From Bacillota bacterium (GTDB taxonomy: Bacteria; Bacillota; Clostridia; Oscillospirales; Acutalibacteraceae): a DNA stretch of 64,000 nt. A program made the translations under genes and the position numbers. Positions 8,309 through 17,303 of the stretch are shown piece after piece; the first letter of the stretch is position 1; each line of letters begins with the position of its first letter. The stretch covers positions 1 through 64,000 of the forward strand of contig JAEWDK010000020.1 in the NCBI GenBank assembly GCA_023390175.1, in the 5' to 3' direction. The notes under the pieces were generated by a model. That model made no database searches and was not told the DNA's origin. It saw only the letters and a list, made by a program, of their open reading frames with translations.

Positions 8309-8868
8309 TCCTGACTGCCCCTGCTTTTCGTCCGATACTCTTTGGGAGTCATGCCGGTTTGCTCTTTGAAAAATTGATAAAAAGCAAACAGGCTGTTTAA
8401 ACCAACACTCCCTGCAACATCAATAATCGGCATAGCTGTTTCCTCCAGTAATTTCTTTGCGCTTTCAGCGCGTATCTGCTTCAGGTATTCGATTGGAGGA
8501 ACTCCGTATTGCTGCCGGAAAATCACCGCAAGATGGCTTGGGCTTACCCCCAGCTGCTTCATTTTTTCCGTTAGGCGGTCACGCTGTGCAAAGCAGGTGT
8601 CAATCAGGTTTTTTGCCTGCTGAGCCAATTCCGTGATTGGCTGATAATTAATCAAATCCGGCCTGCAGCGCTTGCAGGGGCGAAATCCTGCCGCTGCCGC
8701 ATCCTCCTTTGTACTAAAAAAGCAAACGTTCTTTTGCGCCGGAGTACGTGACTTGCAGGAAGGTCGGCAAAAAATGCCTGTGGTTTTTACCGCGTAATAG
8801 AAAACCCCATCGTAACGTTCATCGCAGTTTTTTACCGCATTCCACCGTTCTTCATCTGACAAAAGCAT
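8305..8868 (-). CDS. adaA: AdaA-type methylphosphotriester-DNA methyltransferase / AraC regulator
   Basis: This 187-residue protein fuses an N-terminal Ada zinc-binding domain to a C-terminal AraC DNA-binding domain. The zinc/acceptor cysteines are in FCRPSCKSR and CKRCRPD; the first is the methyl acceptor in the family. The HTH region includes VSPSHLAVIFRQQYG and the second helix pair around GLNSLFAFYQFFKEQ. In the known Bacillus system, methylated AdaA activates its own operon. ATG 8868 has AAAGGTGGG upstream, preferred over a start 12 codons earlier. An extended -10 (TGCTATAAT, near 8893-8901) lacks a good -35 box, consistent with activator dependence. Confidence 0.9.
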   Translation of the reverse strand: MLLSDEERWNAVKNCDERYDGVFYYAVKTTGIFCRPSCKSRTPAQKNVCFFSTKEDAAAAGFRPCKRCRPDLINYQPITELAQQAKNLIDTCFAQRDRLTEKMKQLGVSPSHLAVIFRQQYGVPPIEYLKQIRAESAKKLLEETAMPIIDVAGSVGLNSLFAFYQFFKEQTGMTPKEYRTKSRGSQE

Positions 8869-9030
8869 CTTTATCCCACCTTTATGCTGTTTATTATAGC
8901 ACAACCGTAAGGAAGATTCTTTCTGGTTTTCAAGATGTAATTTTGAGGATATGAAATAAATAGGATAGTACCGGCCTGCCTTTCGAGTGGAAGATGAAGT
9001 TTTGGTGGATTCACAAGTTGCGCCCGATTT

Positions 9031-9498
9031 TTATTTTATAAAGGATTGAACGTACTCTACCGGAACATCCATTCTTTTTGCGGTTTCCTCTGCAGAAAGG
9101 CCGCTATTTAAAAACCGGCGGCAAACCACTTCCATGTTTTCCCCGACTTCAATAATGTGCTTATCCGCGTCATAAAACCGCACTACCCTTTGCCCCCAGC
9201 TATGTTCAATGACAGGGTGAATGAATTCAATCCCTTTCATTGCATTCAGTTTTCCGATGAAATTGTCAAACTCGTCTTCTTCAAAATACAATTCGGCATT
9301 ATTTCCGCCAAATTGGATTTCACTTTCCTGCCTGCGGATAAACGTTGCCCAGCTTTCTTTTGTCTGCAGCGATATTCCGCCGGTCAATGTAATATTTGCG
9401 TCAAAATCCAATACAACGTCCAAACCCAGCACATCGTGATAAAACTTTTTGGCTTTGTCCATATCAGCAACAACGAGCAAGGGGCCGGTAAATTTCAT
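9031..9498 (-). CDS. VOC (glyoxalase/bleomycin-resistance) family protein
   Basis: This 155-residue protein has the paired beta-alpha-beta-beta-beta modules of the vicinal-oxygen-chelate fold: PLLVVADMDKAKKFYHDVLG, then FEEDEFDNFIGKL and RVVRFYDADKHIIEVGE. Members bind a metal and act as glyoxalases, dioxygenases or drug-binding proteins; the substrate cannot be predicted here. The last ~30 residues form a helical tail (SAEETAKRMDVPVEYVQ) resembling a small HTH-like extension. ATG 9498 follows GGAGGAAG. It stands alone. Confidence 0.85.
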   Translation of the reverse strand: MKFTGPLLVVADMDKAKKFYHDVLGLDVVLDFDANITLTGGISLQTKESWATFIRRQESEIQFGGNNAELYFEEDEFDNFIGKLNAMKGIEFIHPVIEHSWGQRVVRFYDADKHIIEVGENMEVVCRRFLNSGLSAEETAKRMDVPVEYVQSFIK

Positions 9499-9548
9499 TT
9501 TTCTTCCTCCCAATAAAGTCCGGATAACGGACAGAAAATTATAACAGA

Positions 9549-10436
9549 TCAGATTTCACTGTTTACCGCAAGCGGGGAGTTCCAGGCTCTTCGCCCCATG
9601 GAATCAATCAGTTCTATGCGAACATATTTGTCGGTGGGCTTGATGCGGTATGAGGCATAGTCTGCTCCCCCTTCAACCACCCTGTCCTCACACCAGACGG
9701 TATTGCTGTAAAAAACGATTGTTTCCACAGAAGAGCATTCCACTTCAACCACATCGTCACTCATTCTGATTGCCTGAAACAACGGCCCCTGCGTTGCGTA
9801 AAAATTGCCGTCTTTAATAGATCCTTTAATAGACTCTGAAGTAAGCTCTTTTGCGTTGACCATAATAAAAGAGCGGGTCTGCTCCCCGTTGTAAAAATGG
9901 CTGTCGTCTGCAGCCATGCAGCGTATGAATTTTTCCTGCGATGCCCAAATATCGAAATACAGACTGGAATCCGAACGCTGGCCGTTCCAAGGCAGACCTG
10001 AAATAGAATTGTAGATCTCGGCTCCGCACAAGCCATTAAGAGCCACGACGTCCGATGGATTGGTAACCGACCAAGCCGGATGTGCAAGTATTGCGATTCC
10101 CTTTGCTTCGTTTATGGCATCTATAATTCGCTGTGGAGGAAGTGAGGAAGAATGGTTTAATAGAACCTGATTCTCCATTCCCACACCGACGATATGGAAT
10201 ACAGGATATTCAATCATATCCCCTGTATCCCATTCGCATCCGCTTAAAACCAGTAAATGATTGGCTGTTTTACATTCGCCCTGAGTCCAGTGGTCGGTTA
10301 ACGCTATGAAATCATAACCGGCTTTCTCATATAAAGCAATCGCATCTTCGGGGGAAAGATGACCGTCCGAACGCAGCGTATGCATATGTAAATTTCCTTT
10401 GTACCATGTGCCGCTTGTATTAAATATTTCTTTCAT
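9549..10436 (-). CDS. PHP-domain metal-dependent phosphoesterase
   Basis: This 295-residue protein carries PHP signatures: the first metal motif NLHMHTLRSDGHLSPEDA, IALTDHW about 25 residues later, a central AILAHPAW and the late D-H motif AADDSH. PHP proteins hydrolyse phosphoesters, for example nucleoside 3',5'-bisphosphates or sugar phosphates; this resembles the CehA/McbA-type subgroup acting on small molecules. I chose the Met at 10436 (AAGGA upstream) rather than more distal in-frame starts. It is divergent from the metal-resistance operon and no partner gene is evident. Confidence 0.85.
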   Translation of the reverse strand: MKEIFNTSGTWYKGNLHMHTLRSDGHLSPEDAIALYEKAGYDFIALTDHWTQGECKTANHLLVLSGCEWDTGDMIEYPVFHIVGVGMENQVLLNHSSSLPPQRIIDAINEAKGIAILAHPAWSVTNPSDVVALNGLCGAEIYNSISGLPWNGQRSDSSLYFDIWASQEKFIRCMAADDSHFYNGEQTRSFIMVNAKELTSESIKGSIKDGNFYATQGPLFQAIRMSDDVVEVECSSVETIVFYSNTVWCEDRVVEGGADYASYRIKPTDKYVRIELIDSMGRRAWNSPLAVNSEI

Positions 10437-10669
10437 TTGTATCATCCTTACCTGATATTCAAATTTAGTCCGTGATAAAAACAAGATTCATTCCGCTGTA
10501 AATCATTCAGCTCCTTTTTATAATGATATCACTCTTTTCACCGGAATCATATACTATTTTGAATATATGGCAGACTGGCTGTAAACCACAGAAGAAGTGC
10601 AGCATGTTGTCAGCGGCTGCAATTTTGCAGGAACAGCTGCAAAAACATGGTAAAATTCCAGTCTACATG

Positions 10670-10697
10670 TTGACATCTGCGTTGAAAGAGGTATAAT
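10670..10697 (+). promoter_or_regulatory. Promoter of the ArsR-type / metal ATPase operon
   Basis: A perfect TTGACA (10670-10675) and TATAAT (10692-10697) are separated by 16 bp. An operator-like palindrome lies directly downstream. Confidence 0.8.
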
Positions 10698-10699
10698 AC

Positions 10700-10719
10700 A
10701 GTTGAACAAGTAAACAACT
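10700..10719 (+). promoter_or_regulatory. Operator-like palindrome at the metal-operon promoter
   Basis: The inverted repeat AGTTG-N10-CAACT begins 3 bp after the -10 box and would overlap the transcription start. The same architecture recurs at 11126-11145 before the ATPase gene. Position and spacing fit ArsR/SmtB repressor sites. Confidence 0.65.
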
Positions 10720-10743
10720 ATTCAATCAAAGGAGGTTGCTTTC

Positions 10744-11109
10744 ATGAATCCATATACCCCGGATATTGATAAATGCGACTGTACAATTATTCATGAAGAT
10801 GTTGTGAATAACGTTCGCCGGCATATGCCCGATGAAGAAAATCTTTTGGATTTGGCAGATTTATTTAAGGTTTTCGGCGATTCCACCAGAGTGAAAATTC
10901 TCTGCGCTTTGTTTAAATCTGAGATGTGTGTCTGCGATATCGCCGCCCTTTTGGGAATGACAAAATCGGCGATTTCCCATCAGCTTCGTGTACTGAAACA
11001 GGCAAAGCTGATAAAGAACCGCAGGGACGGAAAAGTCGTTTACTACTCCCTTGACGACGAACATGTGCAGAACATTTTTGATCAGGGCTTGTCACATGTG
11101 TCGGAATAA
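10744..11109 (+). CDS. ArsR/SmtB-family metal-responsive repressor (CadC/CzrA-like)
   Basis: This 121-residue winged-helix repressor should release DNA when it binds a soft or divalent metal such as Cd, Zn or Pb. The DNA-reading helix region MTKSAISHQLRVLKQAKLI and the wing RRDGKVVYYSL are clear. The alpha-3 motif CVCDIA contains the Cys pair of the CadC-type site, and an N-terminal Cys pair (DKCDC) could complete it, as in CadC. A histidine-containing alpha-5 (DDEHVQNIFDQGLSHV) could be a second site. AAAGGAGG precedes ATG 10744. It is transcribed with the downstream P-type ATPase. Confidence 0.93.
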   Translation: MNPYTPDIDKCDCTIIHEDVVNNVRRHMPDEENLLDLADLFKVFGDSTRVKILCALFKSEMCVCDIAALLGMTKSAISHQLRVLKQAKLIKNRRDGKVVYYSLDDEHVQNIFDQGLSHVSE

Positions 11110-11125
11110 TATTTTTTGCTCTAAT

Positions 11126-11145
11126 AGTTGATTGATTGCTCAACT
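11126..11145 (+). promoter_or_regulatory. Second operator-like palindrome, between repressor and ATPase genes
   Basis: AGTTG-N10-CAACT again, within a longer inverted repeat TAGTTGA/TCAACTA. It lies in the 70-bp intergenic region, so the repressor might block elongation or an internal promoter here. Confidence 0.55.
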
Positions 11146-11179
11146 AATCACTTCTAATTAACGAAAGGCTGGGGATATC

Positions 11180-13543
11180 ATGGTCACCATAAAAAAGCAG
11201 TATGAACTCGAAGGCCTTTGCTGCGGCAATTGTGCAGCAAAAATAGAACAGGAAGTCAGCGGTTTGAACGGCGTATCGACGGCGAGCGTTGATTTTGCCT
11301 CAAGACTGTTAACGATAGAACTGTCGGAACAGGCGATGGCGGAAAATATAGCGGATCAGGCCGGGAAAATCGCAAAGCGGCATGATTCCGATATTACTCT
11401 GAAGGAAAAGGAGCTGCCACAGGCTGGCAAAAAAGCAATGTATCTGCTTGGGCTTGACTGTGCGGACTGTGCTGAAAAGATTGAAACAGCGATCAACCGT
11501 ATCGACGGTGTTCAGTCAGCCAGCGTTGATTTTGTAACGCAGAAGCTCACCATAGCGGCTACAGACAAAGGGAGCCTTCCCGTTATTACCCGGCAGGCCG
11601 CCCAAATCATTCGGGAAATTGAGCCCGAAGTTGAAATTTCTTATTCCGGAAAAGCTTCCGAAGAAACACCGGCTGATGTGCTAAAACATAGGCTGCGTCA
11701 AACCGGACTGATTGTGGGCGCCGTGCTTTTTGTAACCGGCATGATTTTTCAATTTCCGCAGCCGGTTGAAATTGTCCTGTTTTTGGTCAGCTATTTGCTG
11801 GTTGGCGGTGAAGTGGTTTTGAGAGCAGTTAAGAACATGACAAAAGGGCAGATTTTTGATGAGAATTTCCTGATGAGCGTTGCAACCATTGGTGCGTTTG
11901 CAATCGGCGATTTTCCAGAAGGCGTTGCAGTTATGCTCTTTTATCAGGTCGGCGAATTCTTTCAGGACCTCGCAGTCAACCGCTCCCGCAAGTCAATCTC
12001 CGCTCTTATGGATATCCGCCCGGACTATGCAAATTTAAAGGTTGGCGACGAGGTTAAGAAAGTATCCCCCGAGGAAGTCGGAATCGGAGATTTGATTCTT
12101 ATCCGTCCCGGTGAAAAGGTTCCGCTGGACGGAAAGGTTACCGAAGGGAAGTCCTCCATGGATACCGCCGCCCTGACCGGAGAATCCCTTCCGCGTGACG
12201 TTGAACCGGGAGCCGATGTTTTATCCGGTTCAGTGAACAAGAGCGGAGTTTTAACCGTGGAAGTAACCAAGGAATTCGGAGAATCCACGGTAACAAAAAT
12301 ACTGGATTTGGTGCAGAATGCAAGCAGCCAGAAGGCGCCGACCGAAAACTTCATTACAAAATTTGCAAGATATTACACGCCAGCAGTGGTATTTGCCGCC
12401 CTCGCGCTCGCTGTAATCCCCCTTGTGGTTATTCCCGGCGCGTCTTTTACGGAATGGATTAACCGTGCGCTCACATTTTTGGTTGTCTCCTGCCCTTGTG
12501 CTTTGGTTATTTCTATTCCGCTCAGCTTTTTCGGAGGAATCGGAGGGGCTTCCAAGAATGGGATTCTGATTAAAGGCAGCAACTATTTGGAAGCTCTTAA
12601 CAATGTTGACACCGTTGTATTTGACAAAACAGGTACGCTTACAAAGGGAAACTTCAAAGTTACGCAAATAAACACCGCAAAATCATGGTCACAGGACGAC
12701 CTGCTGTATTATGCGGCGCACGCCGAAAACTTTTCCAGCCACCCCATTGCCGCTTCCATCCGCGAGGCCTATGGCAAGGACCCGGATACGGCTCAGATTT
12801 CCGATTATGAAGAAATCCCCGGAAAAGGCGTCCGTGTAAAGGTGAACGGCAAAACCGTACTCGCGGGAAACGGAAAACTGATGGAAGCGGAAGGAAACGA
12901 CTGGCAAACGCCTTCTCAAGCCGGCACGGTTGTTTACCTTGCGATAGACAGAAGCTTTGCCGGATCCATTGTTATTTCAGATGAAATTAAGCCGGACAGT
13001 AAAACGGCGATTCAAAACCTGAAAACAGCAGGAGTTCGAAACACTGTGATGTTAACCGGTGACAGCAAAGCAACCGGAGAAAGCGTGGCTAAAGAGCTTG
13101 GGCTTGACGCTGTATATACCGAACTTCTTCCGCAGCAAAAGGTTGAACAAATGGAGATTTTAAGCAATCAGGTTGCAAAAGGCGGAAAACTGATTTTTGT
13201 CGGTGACGGCATTAACGACGCACCGGTTCTGGCCCGTGCCGATGTTGGCGTAGCCATGGGCGGTCTGGGTTCCGACGCGGCGATTGAAGCGGCCGATGTT
13301 GTTCTGATGACAGATGAGCCTTCCAAGCTCGTTACAGCAATCCGCATCGCAAAAAAGACGCGTTCCATCGTTTGGCAGAATATTGCCTTTGCGCTTGGCG
13401 TAAAAACTGTCATTTTGATTTTAGCCGCTTTCGGAATTGCCACCATGTGGGCAGCCGTTTTCGGCGATGTCGGCGTTACGATTATCGCGGTCTTAAACGC
13501 AATCAGAGCGACATATTTGAAGTCGACGCCACCCGCTGCATGA
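11180..13543 (+). CDS. Heavy-metal P1B-type ATPase (CadA/ZntA-like)
   Basis: This 787-residue efflux pump carries two N-terminal heavy-metal-associated domains (GLCCGNCAAKIE near residue 11 and GLDCADCAEKIE near residue 91). The core has the actuator TGES (about 335), the transmembrane metal motif SCPCAL (about 438), DKTGTLT (about 482), the P1B-specific HP dipeptide SSHPIAAS (about 520) and GDGINDAP (about 675). CPC with two CxxC domains matches the Zn/Cd/Pb-exporting group; copper cannot be excluded from motifs alone. The ArsR-type repressor and palindromes upstream support metal-induced expression. Start ATG 11180 follows AAAGG. A terminator follows the gene. Confidence 0.95.
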   Translation: MVTIKKQYELEGLCCGNCAAKIEQEVSGLNGVSTASVDFASRLLTIELSEQAMAENIADQAGKIAKRHDSDITLKEKELPQAGKKAMYLLGLDCADCAEKIETAINRIDGVQSASVDFVTQKLTIAATDKGSLPVITRQAAQIIREIEPEVEISYSGKASEETPADVLKHRLRQTGLIVGAVLFVTGMIFQFPQPVEIVLFLVSYLLVGGEVVLRAVKNMTKGQIFDENFLMSVATIGAFAIGDFPEGVAVMLFYQVGEFFQDLAVNRSRKSISALMDIRPDYANLKVGDEVKKVSPEEVGIGDLILIRPGEKVPLDGKVTEGKSSMDTAALTGESLPRDVEPGADVLSGSVNKSGVLTVEVTKEFGESTVTKILDLVQNASSQKAPTENFITKFARYYTPAVVFAALALAVIPLVVIPGASFTEWINRALTFLVVSCPCALVISIPLSFFGGIGGASKNGILIKGSNYLEALNNVDTVVFDKTGTLTKGNFKVTQINTAKSWSQDDLLYYAAHAENFSSHPIAASIREAYGKDPDTAQISDYEEIPGKGVRVKVNGKTVLAGNGKLMEAEGNDWQTPSQAGTVVYLAIDRSFAGSIVISDEIKPDSKTAIQNLKTAGVRNTVMLTGDSKATGESVAKELGLDAVYTELLPQQKVEQMEILSNQVAKGGKLIFVGDGINDAPVLARADVGVAMGGLGSDAAIEAADVVLMTDEPSKLVTAIRIAKKTRSIVWQNIAFALGVKTVILILAAFGIATMWAAVFGDVGVTIIAVLNAIRATYLKSTPPAA

Positions 13544-13585
13544 AGCAGGCAATAGAAAGCAACCGAAAAATCCAATCAGATATAA

Positions 13586-13630
13586 AGCAGCCCCCTGTCG
13601 TATTTCATTCTACGACAGAAGGCTGTTTTT
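13586..13630 (+). terminator. Intrinsic terminator between convergent genes
   Basis: Nested stems AGCAGCC/GGCTGT and TGTCGT/ACGACA are followed by TTTTT. It separates the metal operon from the convergent sugar-kinase operon. Confidence 0.8.
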
Positions 13631-13636
13631 CAGATT

Positions 13637-14749
13637 TTATTTATGATATTCATCTACTATTTGAGCCATAGCGGCCCACTGTTCTTCCATTTCAGCCACC
13701 AATTTAAACTGTGTGCGGCAACGATCAAGATTTTGACCTTCGCGGTCGGTTTTAAAGTAGTTGTCGCCATCCAAATAATCTGTTAAAAATCGAATGCCGC
13801 ACTCCAGGGTCATCATTTTGGCGCCAATCGGCAGGCTCCGAATTTCTTCATCGGTCAGTATGCTGCCGGCAGCTTCCAAATAACCTTTTGTAAAAGCTTT
13901 AAACAATTCAATATCAAAATGCACCTTGGAAAGGTCCTGCTCGTCCTCAGCCGCTGTGGTTGCTCCAAAACGGATGGAATCGCCAAAATCATAAAGAGAC
14001 AGACCGGGCATGACGGTATCCAAATCAATAATGCAAATTCCCTCACCGGTTTTTTGGTCAATCAATATATTATTCAGTTTTGTATCATTATGGGTAACCC
14101 GCAGCGGCAGTTTCCCCTGCGCAAGCAAATCTACCAAAGTATGAGTAAACGGTTCGCGGTTAAGAACGAAGTCGATTTCGCTCTTTACACCGGCCGCCCG
14201 TTTTTTCGTATCGGCGGCAAGAGCCTCTTTAAATTGCTGGACGCGGTGGGGTGTGTCATGAAACAATGCAATGGTTTCATGCAGCGTTTGTGCGGGGTAG
14301 TTGGCCAGCAGCATTTGAAACTTTCCCAAAGACCGCGCGGAATTATAAAAATCTGCTGCATCCCTGGTTTGCTGGAGCGTGACTGTATTTTCGATAAACA
14401 AATAGGCGCGCCAATAGCCGCCTTGCGGGTCAACATGATAAAAAGAGCCTGACTTAGTGGGAACCAAATTTAGCGTTTCCCTGAAAGGATCGCCATGAGC
14501 CGCGGTAATCATACGAAACAGGTAGCTGGTGACCCCCTGTACGTTTTCCATCAATTCAACCGGATTTTTGAAAACGTTCGTATTGATTCTTTGAAGAATA
14601 TATCTGCGCGGGCAGTCCTCGAATTGAAAGTAAACTGCGAAAGTATCATTAATATGGCCGCTGCCGTAGTCAATGACGCCGATATACTGTCCCTTAAATT
14701 CAAATTCTGTTATAATATTGTGCAAAAAATCTTCTGTTATTGAATTCAT
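13637..14749 (-). CDS. NahK-like N-acetylhexosamine 1-kinase (APH superfamily)
   Basis: This 370-residue kinase has an APH/choline-kinase fold. The nucleotide loop region GSGHINDTFAV, the catalytic RVTHNDTKLNNIL and the metal-binding IIDLDTVMPG are intact. Blocks along the protein (RYILQRINTNVF, GGYWRAYLFIENT, AHFHDTPHR-type segment, YDFGDSIRFGA) recall the Bifidobacterium lacto-N-biose pathway kinase NahK, which phosphorylates GlcNAc/GalNAc at C1. The ATGA overlap with the upstream nucleotidyltransferase suggests a salvage route: sugar, sugar-1-P, then NDP-sugar (inference). No lacto-N-biose phosphorylase is nearby. GGGGGGAC precedes the start. Confidence 0.85.
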   Translation of the reverse strand: MNSITEDFLHNIITEFEFKGQYIGVIDYGSGHINDTFAVYFQFEDCPRRYILQRINTNVFKNPVELMENVQGVTSYLFRMITAAHGDPFRETLNLVPTKSGSFYHVDPQGGYWRAYLFIENTVTLQQTRDAADFYNSARSLGKFQMLLANYPAQTLHETIALFHDTPHRVQQFKEALAADTKKRAAGVKSEIDFVLNREPFTHTLVDLLAQGKLPLRVTHNDTKLNNILIDQKTGEGICIIDLDTVMPGLSLYDFGDSIRFGATTAAEDEQDLSKVHFDIELFKAFTKGYLEAAGSILTDEEIRSLPIGAKMMTLECGIRFLTDYLDGDNYFKTDREGQNLDRCRTQFKLVAEMEEQWAAMAQIVDEYHK

Positions 14750-15678
14750 TCTTTGTCCCCCCAAAGCTTTGCGGGATAAATTCCCTGTTTTCTCATTGCC
14801 CTGATGGCCTCAACAACAGCTGATTTGTCTTCCCGGTAAGTGACACCATACCATTTGTCCGGTGTTTTCAAAATTCTAACGGACGCTTTCCCACTTAATA
14901 AAAGTTCATTCACTACGGAAGGCAGGAAAAATTCCGCCTTGAGCGGGTTTGCAGCGGCGGCATTGTCTAAAAAAGTCGGAAAGCGGTTCGCAATCTCGCC
15001 CAAAAAGCTTTGAGAAAACCCCCAAAGGTTCATGGAAACGGTACTTCCCCGGGGGATTTTCACCCATGTTCTGCCGTCATCCTCCGTGTACTCCGCTGTG
15101 TTCTCTCGCTTTTCGATATGAGTGCGCTCGTGGATATCCTGCAGGAATCCGTCAGGAGTAGCAACGCACACGCCTCTGGCCACATGGCCGTGATCCGTCA
15201 GTGTGTTCTCAAGCGTATATCCGACCATTGCATACCGGTAAACCTCATCATCCCGGCTGTTGACCAGGTAATTATAAATCAGGCTAAACGCTTCCTTCCC
15301 ATAATAGTCGTCGGCATTGATGACAGCGAACGGTGCGTCAATCAGGTTGCGGCAGCAAAGAACGGCATGCGCAGTTCCCCACGGCTTCTCGCGGCCCTGC
15401 GGTACTGAATACCCCTCAGGTAAAACGTCAACCTCCTGATATGCGTATTTTACATCTATGAGTTTAGACATTCTGTCCCCTATTATTTCCTTAAAATCCG
15501 CCTCAATGGACTTTTTTATGATAAAAATCACTTTTTTAAAACCGGCATTTACCGCGTCAAAAAGAGAAAAATCAATTATAATTTCTCCATTATCCCCCAC
15601 TGGGTCAATTTGTTTTGGCCCACCGTATCTGCTTCCCATTCCTGCAGCCATTACAACAAGCAGAGGCTCTGTCATCAT
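14746..15678 (-). CDS. Sugar-phosphate nucleotidyltransferase (NTP_transferase)
   Basis: This 310-residue enzyme would join an NTP to a sugar-1-phosphate. The N-terminal loop VVMAAGMGSRYGGPKQIDPV is the family signature, and AVINADDYYG is the metal/nucleotide-binding Asp motif. The segment QGREKPWGTAHAVLCC matches the substrate region seen in uridylyltransferase-like members. The protein overlaps the NahK-like kinase by 4 bp, so the kinase product is its likely substrate. I chose the first of two adjacent ATGs (15678), 5 bp after AAAGGAGAAG, rather than a start 28 codons upstream. The sugar specificity is unknown. Confidence 0.88.
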   Translation of the reverse strand: MMTEPLLVVMAAGMGSRYGGPKQIDPVGDNGEIIIDFSLFDAVNAGFKKVIFIIKKSIEADFKEIIGDRMSKLIDVKYAYQEVDVLPEGYSVPQGREKPWGTAHAVLCCRNLIDAPFAVINADDYYGKEAFSLIYNYLVNSRDDEVYRYAMVGYTLENTLTDHGHVARGVCVATPDGFLQDIHERTHIEKRENTAEYTEDDGRTWVKIPRGSTVSMNLWGFSQSFLGEIANRFPTFLDNAAAANPLKAEFFLPSVVNELLLSGKASVRILKTPDKWYGVTYREDKSAVVEAIRAMRKQGIYPAKLWGDKE

Positions 15679-15792
15679 GCACTTCTCCTTTACCGATTGG
15701 TTTTTTGCATTCTCTGCTTTTATTCTAATCGATGATATCATTAAAATAAATGTCTTTTTAGTCAAAATTTTTGCACAATACGTTAATCACGC

Positions 15793-15828
15793 AAAAAAAA
15801 GCCGCGTCGGATTTTCTCCGCGCGGACT
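15793..15828 (-). terminator. Intrinsic terminator after the AraC-type regulator
   Basis: On the minus strand a GC-rich hairpin (CCGCG/CGCGG plus CGGA/TCCG with an A bulge) is followed by eight T residues. Confidence 0.8.
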
Positions 15829-15849
15829 AATTTTTATAGAATTTTTGTA

Positions 15850-16767
15850 TTATTGATCAATCAGAACAGAGCGGCCCTTTTGACTTTCGGTGCGCAATTT
15901 AACAGAAGAGGAATACTCTGACGGGGTCATTCCGGTAACTTTTTTAAAATGTCTGGAAAAGTAATGGATGGACGAATATCCCAGGTCATTCGCAATTTCA
16001 GTAAAATTTTTCTTTCCTTCGCGGATCGCCTGCTTGGCGCTGTCCACTTTCATCTTTCCAAGGTATTCCATCACACCGCCGCCGGTCTTTTCACGGAACA
16101 CCTTTTGTAAAAACGAGCATCCGCACATATTGTCGTAGCATACGTCATCCAAGGTTATTTTCTTAGAAATGTTTTGGTTCAAATACTGAACGATCTTTGA
16201 AAAGGTGTCTTGACTGGACTTTTCCTTAATGGCGGAGGAAACCCTTTCTTCCGCTGAGTCCCCTGTTCGGATCAGCTGAATGAGCAATAGTTCCAGGCAA
16301 ACCTTGATAATCTGTTCTGAAGCAAAGCCCCCGTGACCGCTCCGCAATAATTCTTTTAAATCGGGATCATCCAAGGGAGAGGAAAAAGTAGTGTTAGCCT
16401 CTTCAATCACACGCCCCAGCAGGTCTTTTTCCACGTCGCCGACTTTTAAAATTTTATTGTCAAAAAAATGCATTGCTACAGAGTCGCATTTGAAAGAGAT
16501 AACCACAAGATTCGGCGCAATTACACCATTCGCCCGCAGATTGTGAAATTCATGTGGCTTGTGGAAAATTATATCCCCTTTACGCAGCACGTAATTGGTA
16601 CTGCCGGCAGTCACATCCACCTGACCCTTGTCCACATAAAGGAATTCCCAAAAGTCATGGGTCTCGCCAGGAAAGTAAAAATCACTGTTGTATTCAAAAT
16701 AATGAATGGTCACCAACTCATCGATGACAATCTCCTGCTGTAAATGTTTACTCGTATATTCTGACAC
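15850..16767 (-). CDS. AraC-family regulator with N-terminal cupin
   Basis: This 305-residue protein has an N-terminal cupin sensor (FPGETHDFWEFLYVDKGQVD, then GDIIFHKPHEFHNL) and a C-terminal pair of HTH motifs ending in the signature IHYFSRHFKKVTGMTPSEY. Such proteins usually activate sugar utilisation genes on binding a ligand. It lies upstream of, and in the same orientation as, the nucleotidyltransferase-kinase pair, separated by a terminator, so it may control them. I favour the GTG start at 16767, which has AAGGAG 9 nt upstream; the in-frame GTG at 16788 has no binding site. Confidence 0.88.
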   Translation of the reverse strand: MSEYTSKHLQQEIVIDELVTIHYFEYNSDFYFPGETHDFWEFLYVDKGQVDVTAGSTNYVLRKGDIIFHKPHEFHNLRANGVIAPNLVVISFKCDSVAMHFFDNKILKVGDVEKDLLGRVIEEANTTFSSPLDDPDLKELLRSGHGGFASEQIIKVCLELLLIQLIRTGDSAEERVSSAIKEKSSQDTFSKIVQYLNQNISKKITLDDVCYDNMCGCSFLQKVFREKTGGGVMEYLGKMKVDSAKQAIREGKKNFTEIANDLGYSSIHYFSRHFKKVTGMTPSEYSSSVKLRTESQKGRSVLIDQ

Positions 16768-17049
16768 AAAGTTCAACTCCTTACTCACAGTTTGCGGTAA
16801 ACAAGCTTTCTTTCCTCTGCAACAGTCCTGAACATCTTTATAATAAGTTTAATCATAGCATGTTCCATTTTATGATTATTTCCAATATGACAATATCATT
16901 GTATGGAATAAAAAATACAGTTCATTTGTCAATATGTGTATAAAATTTATACAATGGCTGTATGCAGGACTACAATAATCATACATGTTTCTCTGCAATT
17001 TGGTTGAAATATTTCAGCCCTCTGGTATTTATGCCCTTTCCGCTCTGGT

Positions 17050-17272
17050 TTATGGACTTCCAACCTTCATAATGGCTAATGCGTACCGAGTCAGCGGCTC
17101 GTTTTCAAGCTCTGCACAGCGACTCCAATTTTCTTTCATTTCATCTATACTGTTTGGTCAGCGTATGTCGGCACAGCACCATCCGCATTTTGCAAATCAT
17201 CCGCCATAAGGTAATTTCCCACGTCGATATTTGACTTCCGCAAAATGAGCACGCCTTTCATTCATCCATCAT
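17050..17272 (-). pseudogene. Frameshifted small gene remnant
   Basis: Behind a good AAAGGAG site on the minus strand, ATG 17272 is cut off after four codons. Two further open segments in different frames look coding: KSNIDVGNYLMADDLQNADG, then IDEMKENWSRCAELENEPLT, ending at a stop at 17050. Joined, they would give a protein of about 70 residues. Composition and codon use look protein-like, so I read this as a decayed gene with at least two frameshifts. I do not recognise the family. Nothing else is visible between the AraC gene and 17.3 kb. Confidence 0.4.
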
Positions 17273-17303
17273 TTTCACTCCTTTTTCATTTTTAGGTTTC
17301 TGG

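Noticed and set aside
13586..13630. Start of a CRISPR repeat
   Set aside because: A single nested hairpin with a T run; no regularly spaced repeats occur anywhere in the window.
16985..17209. 74-residue plus-strand frame
   Set aside because: No binding site; the opposite strand has more protein-like, though broken, segments.
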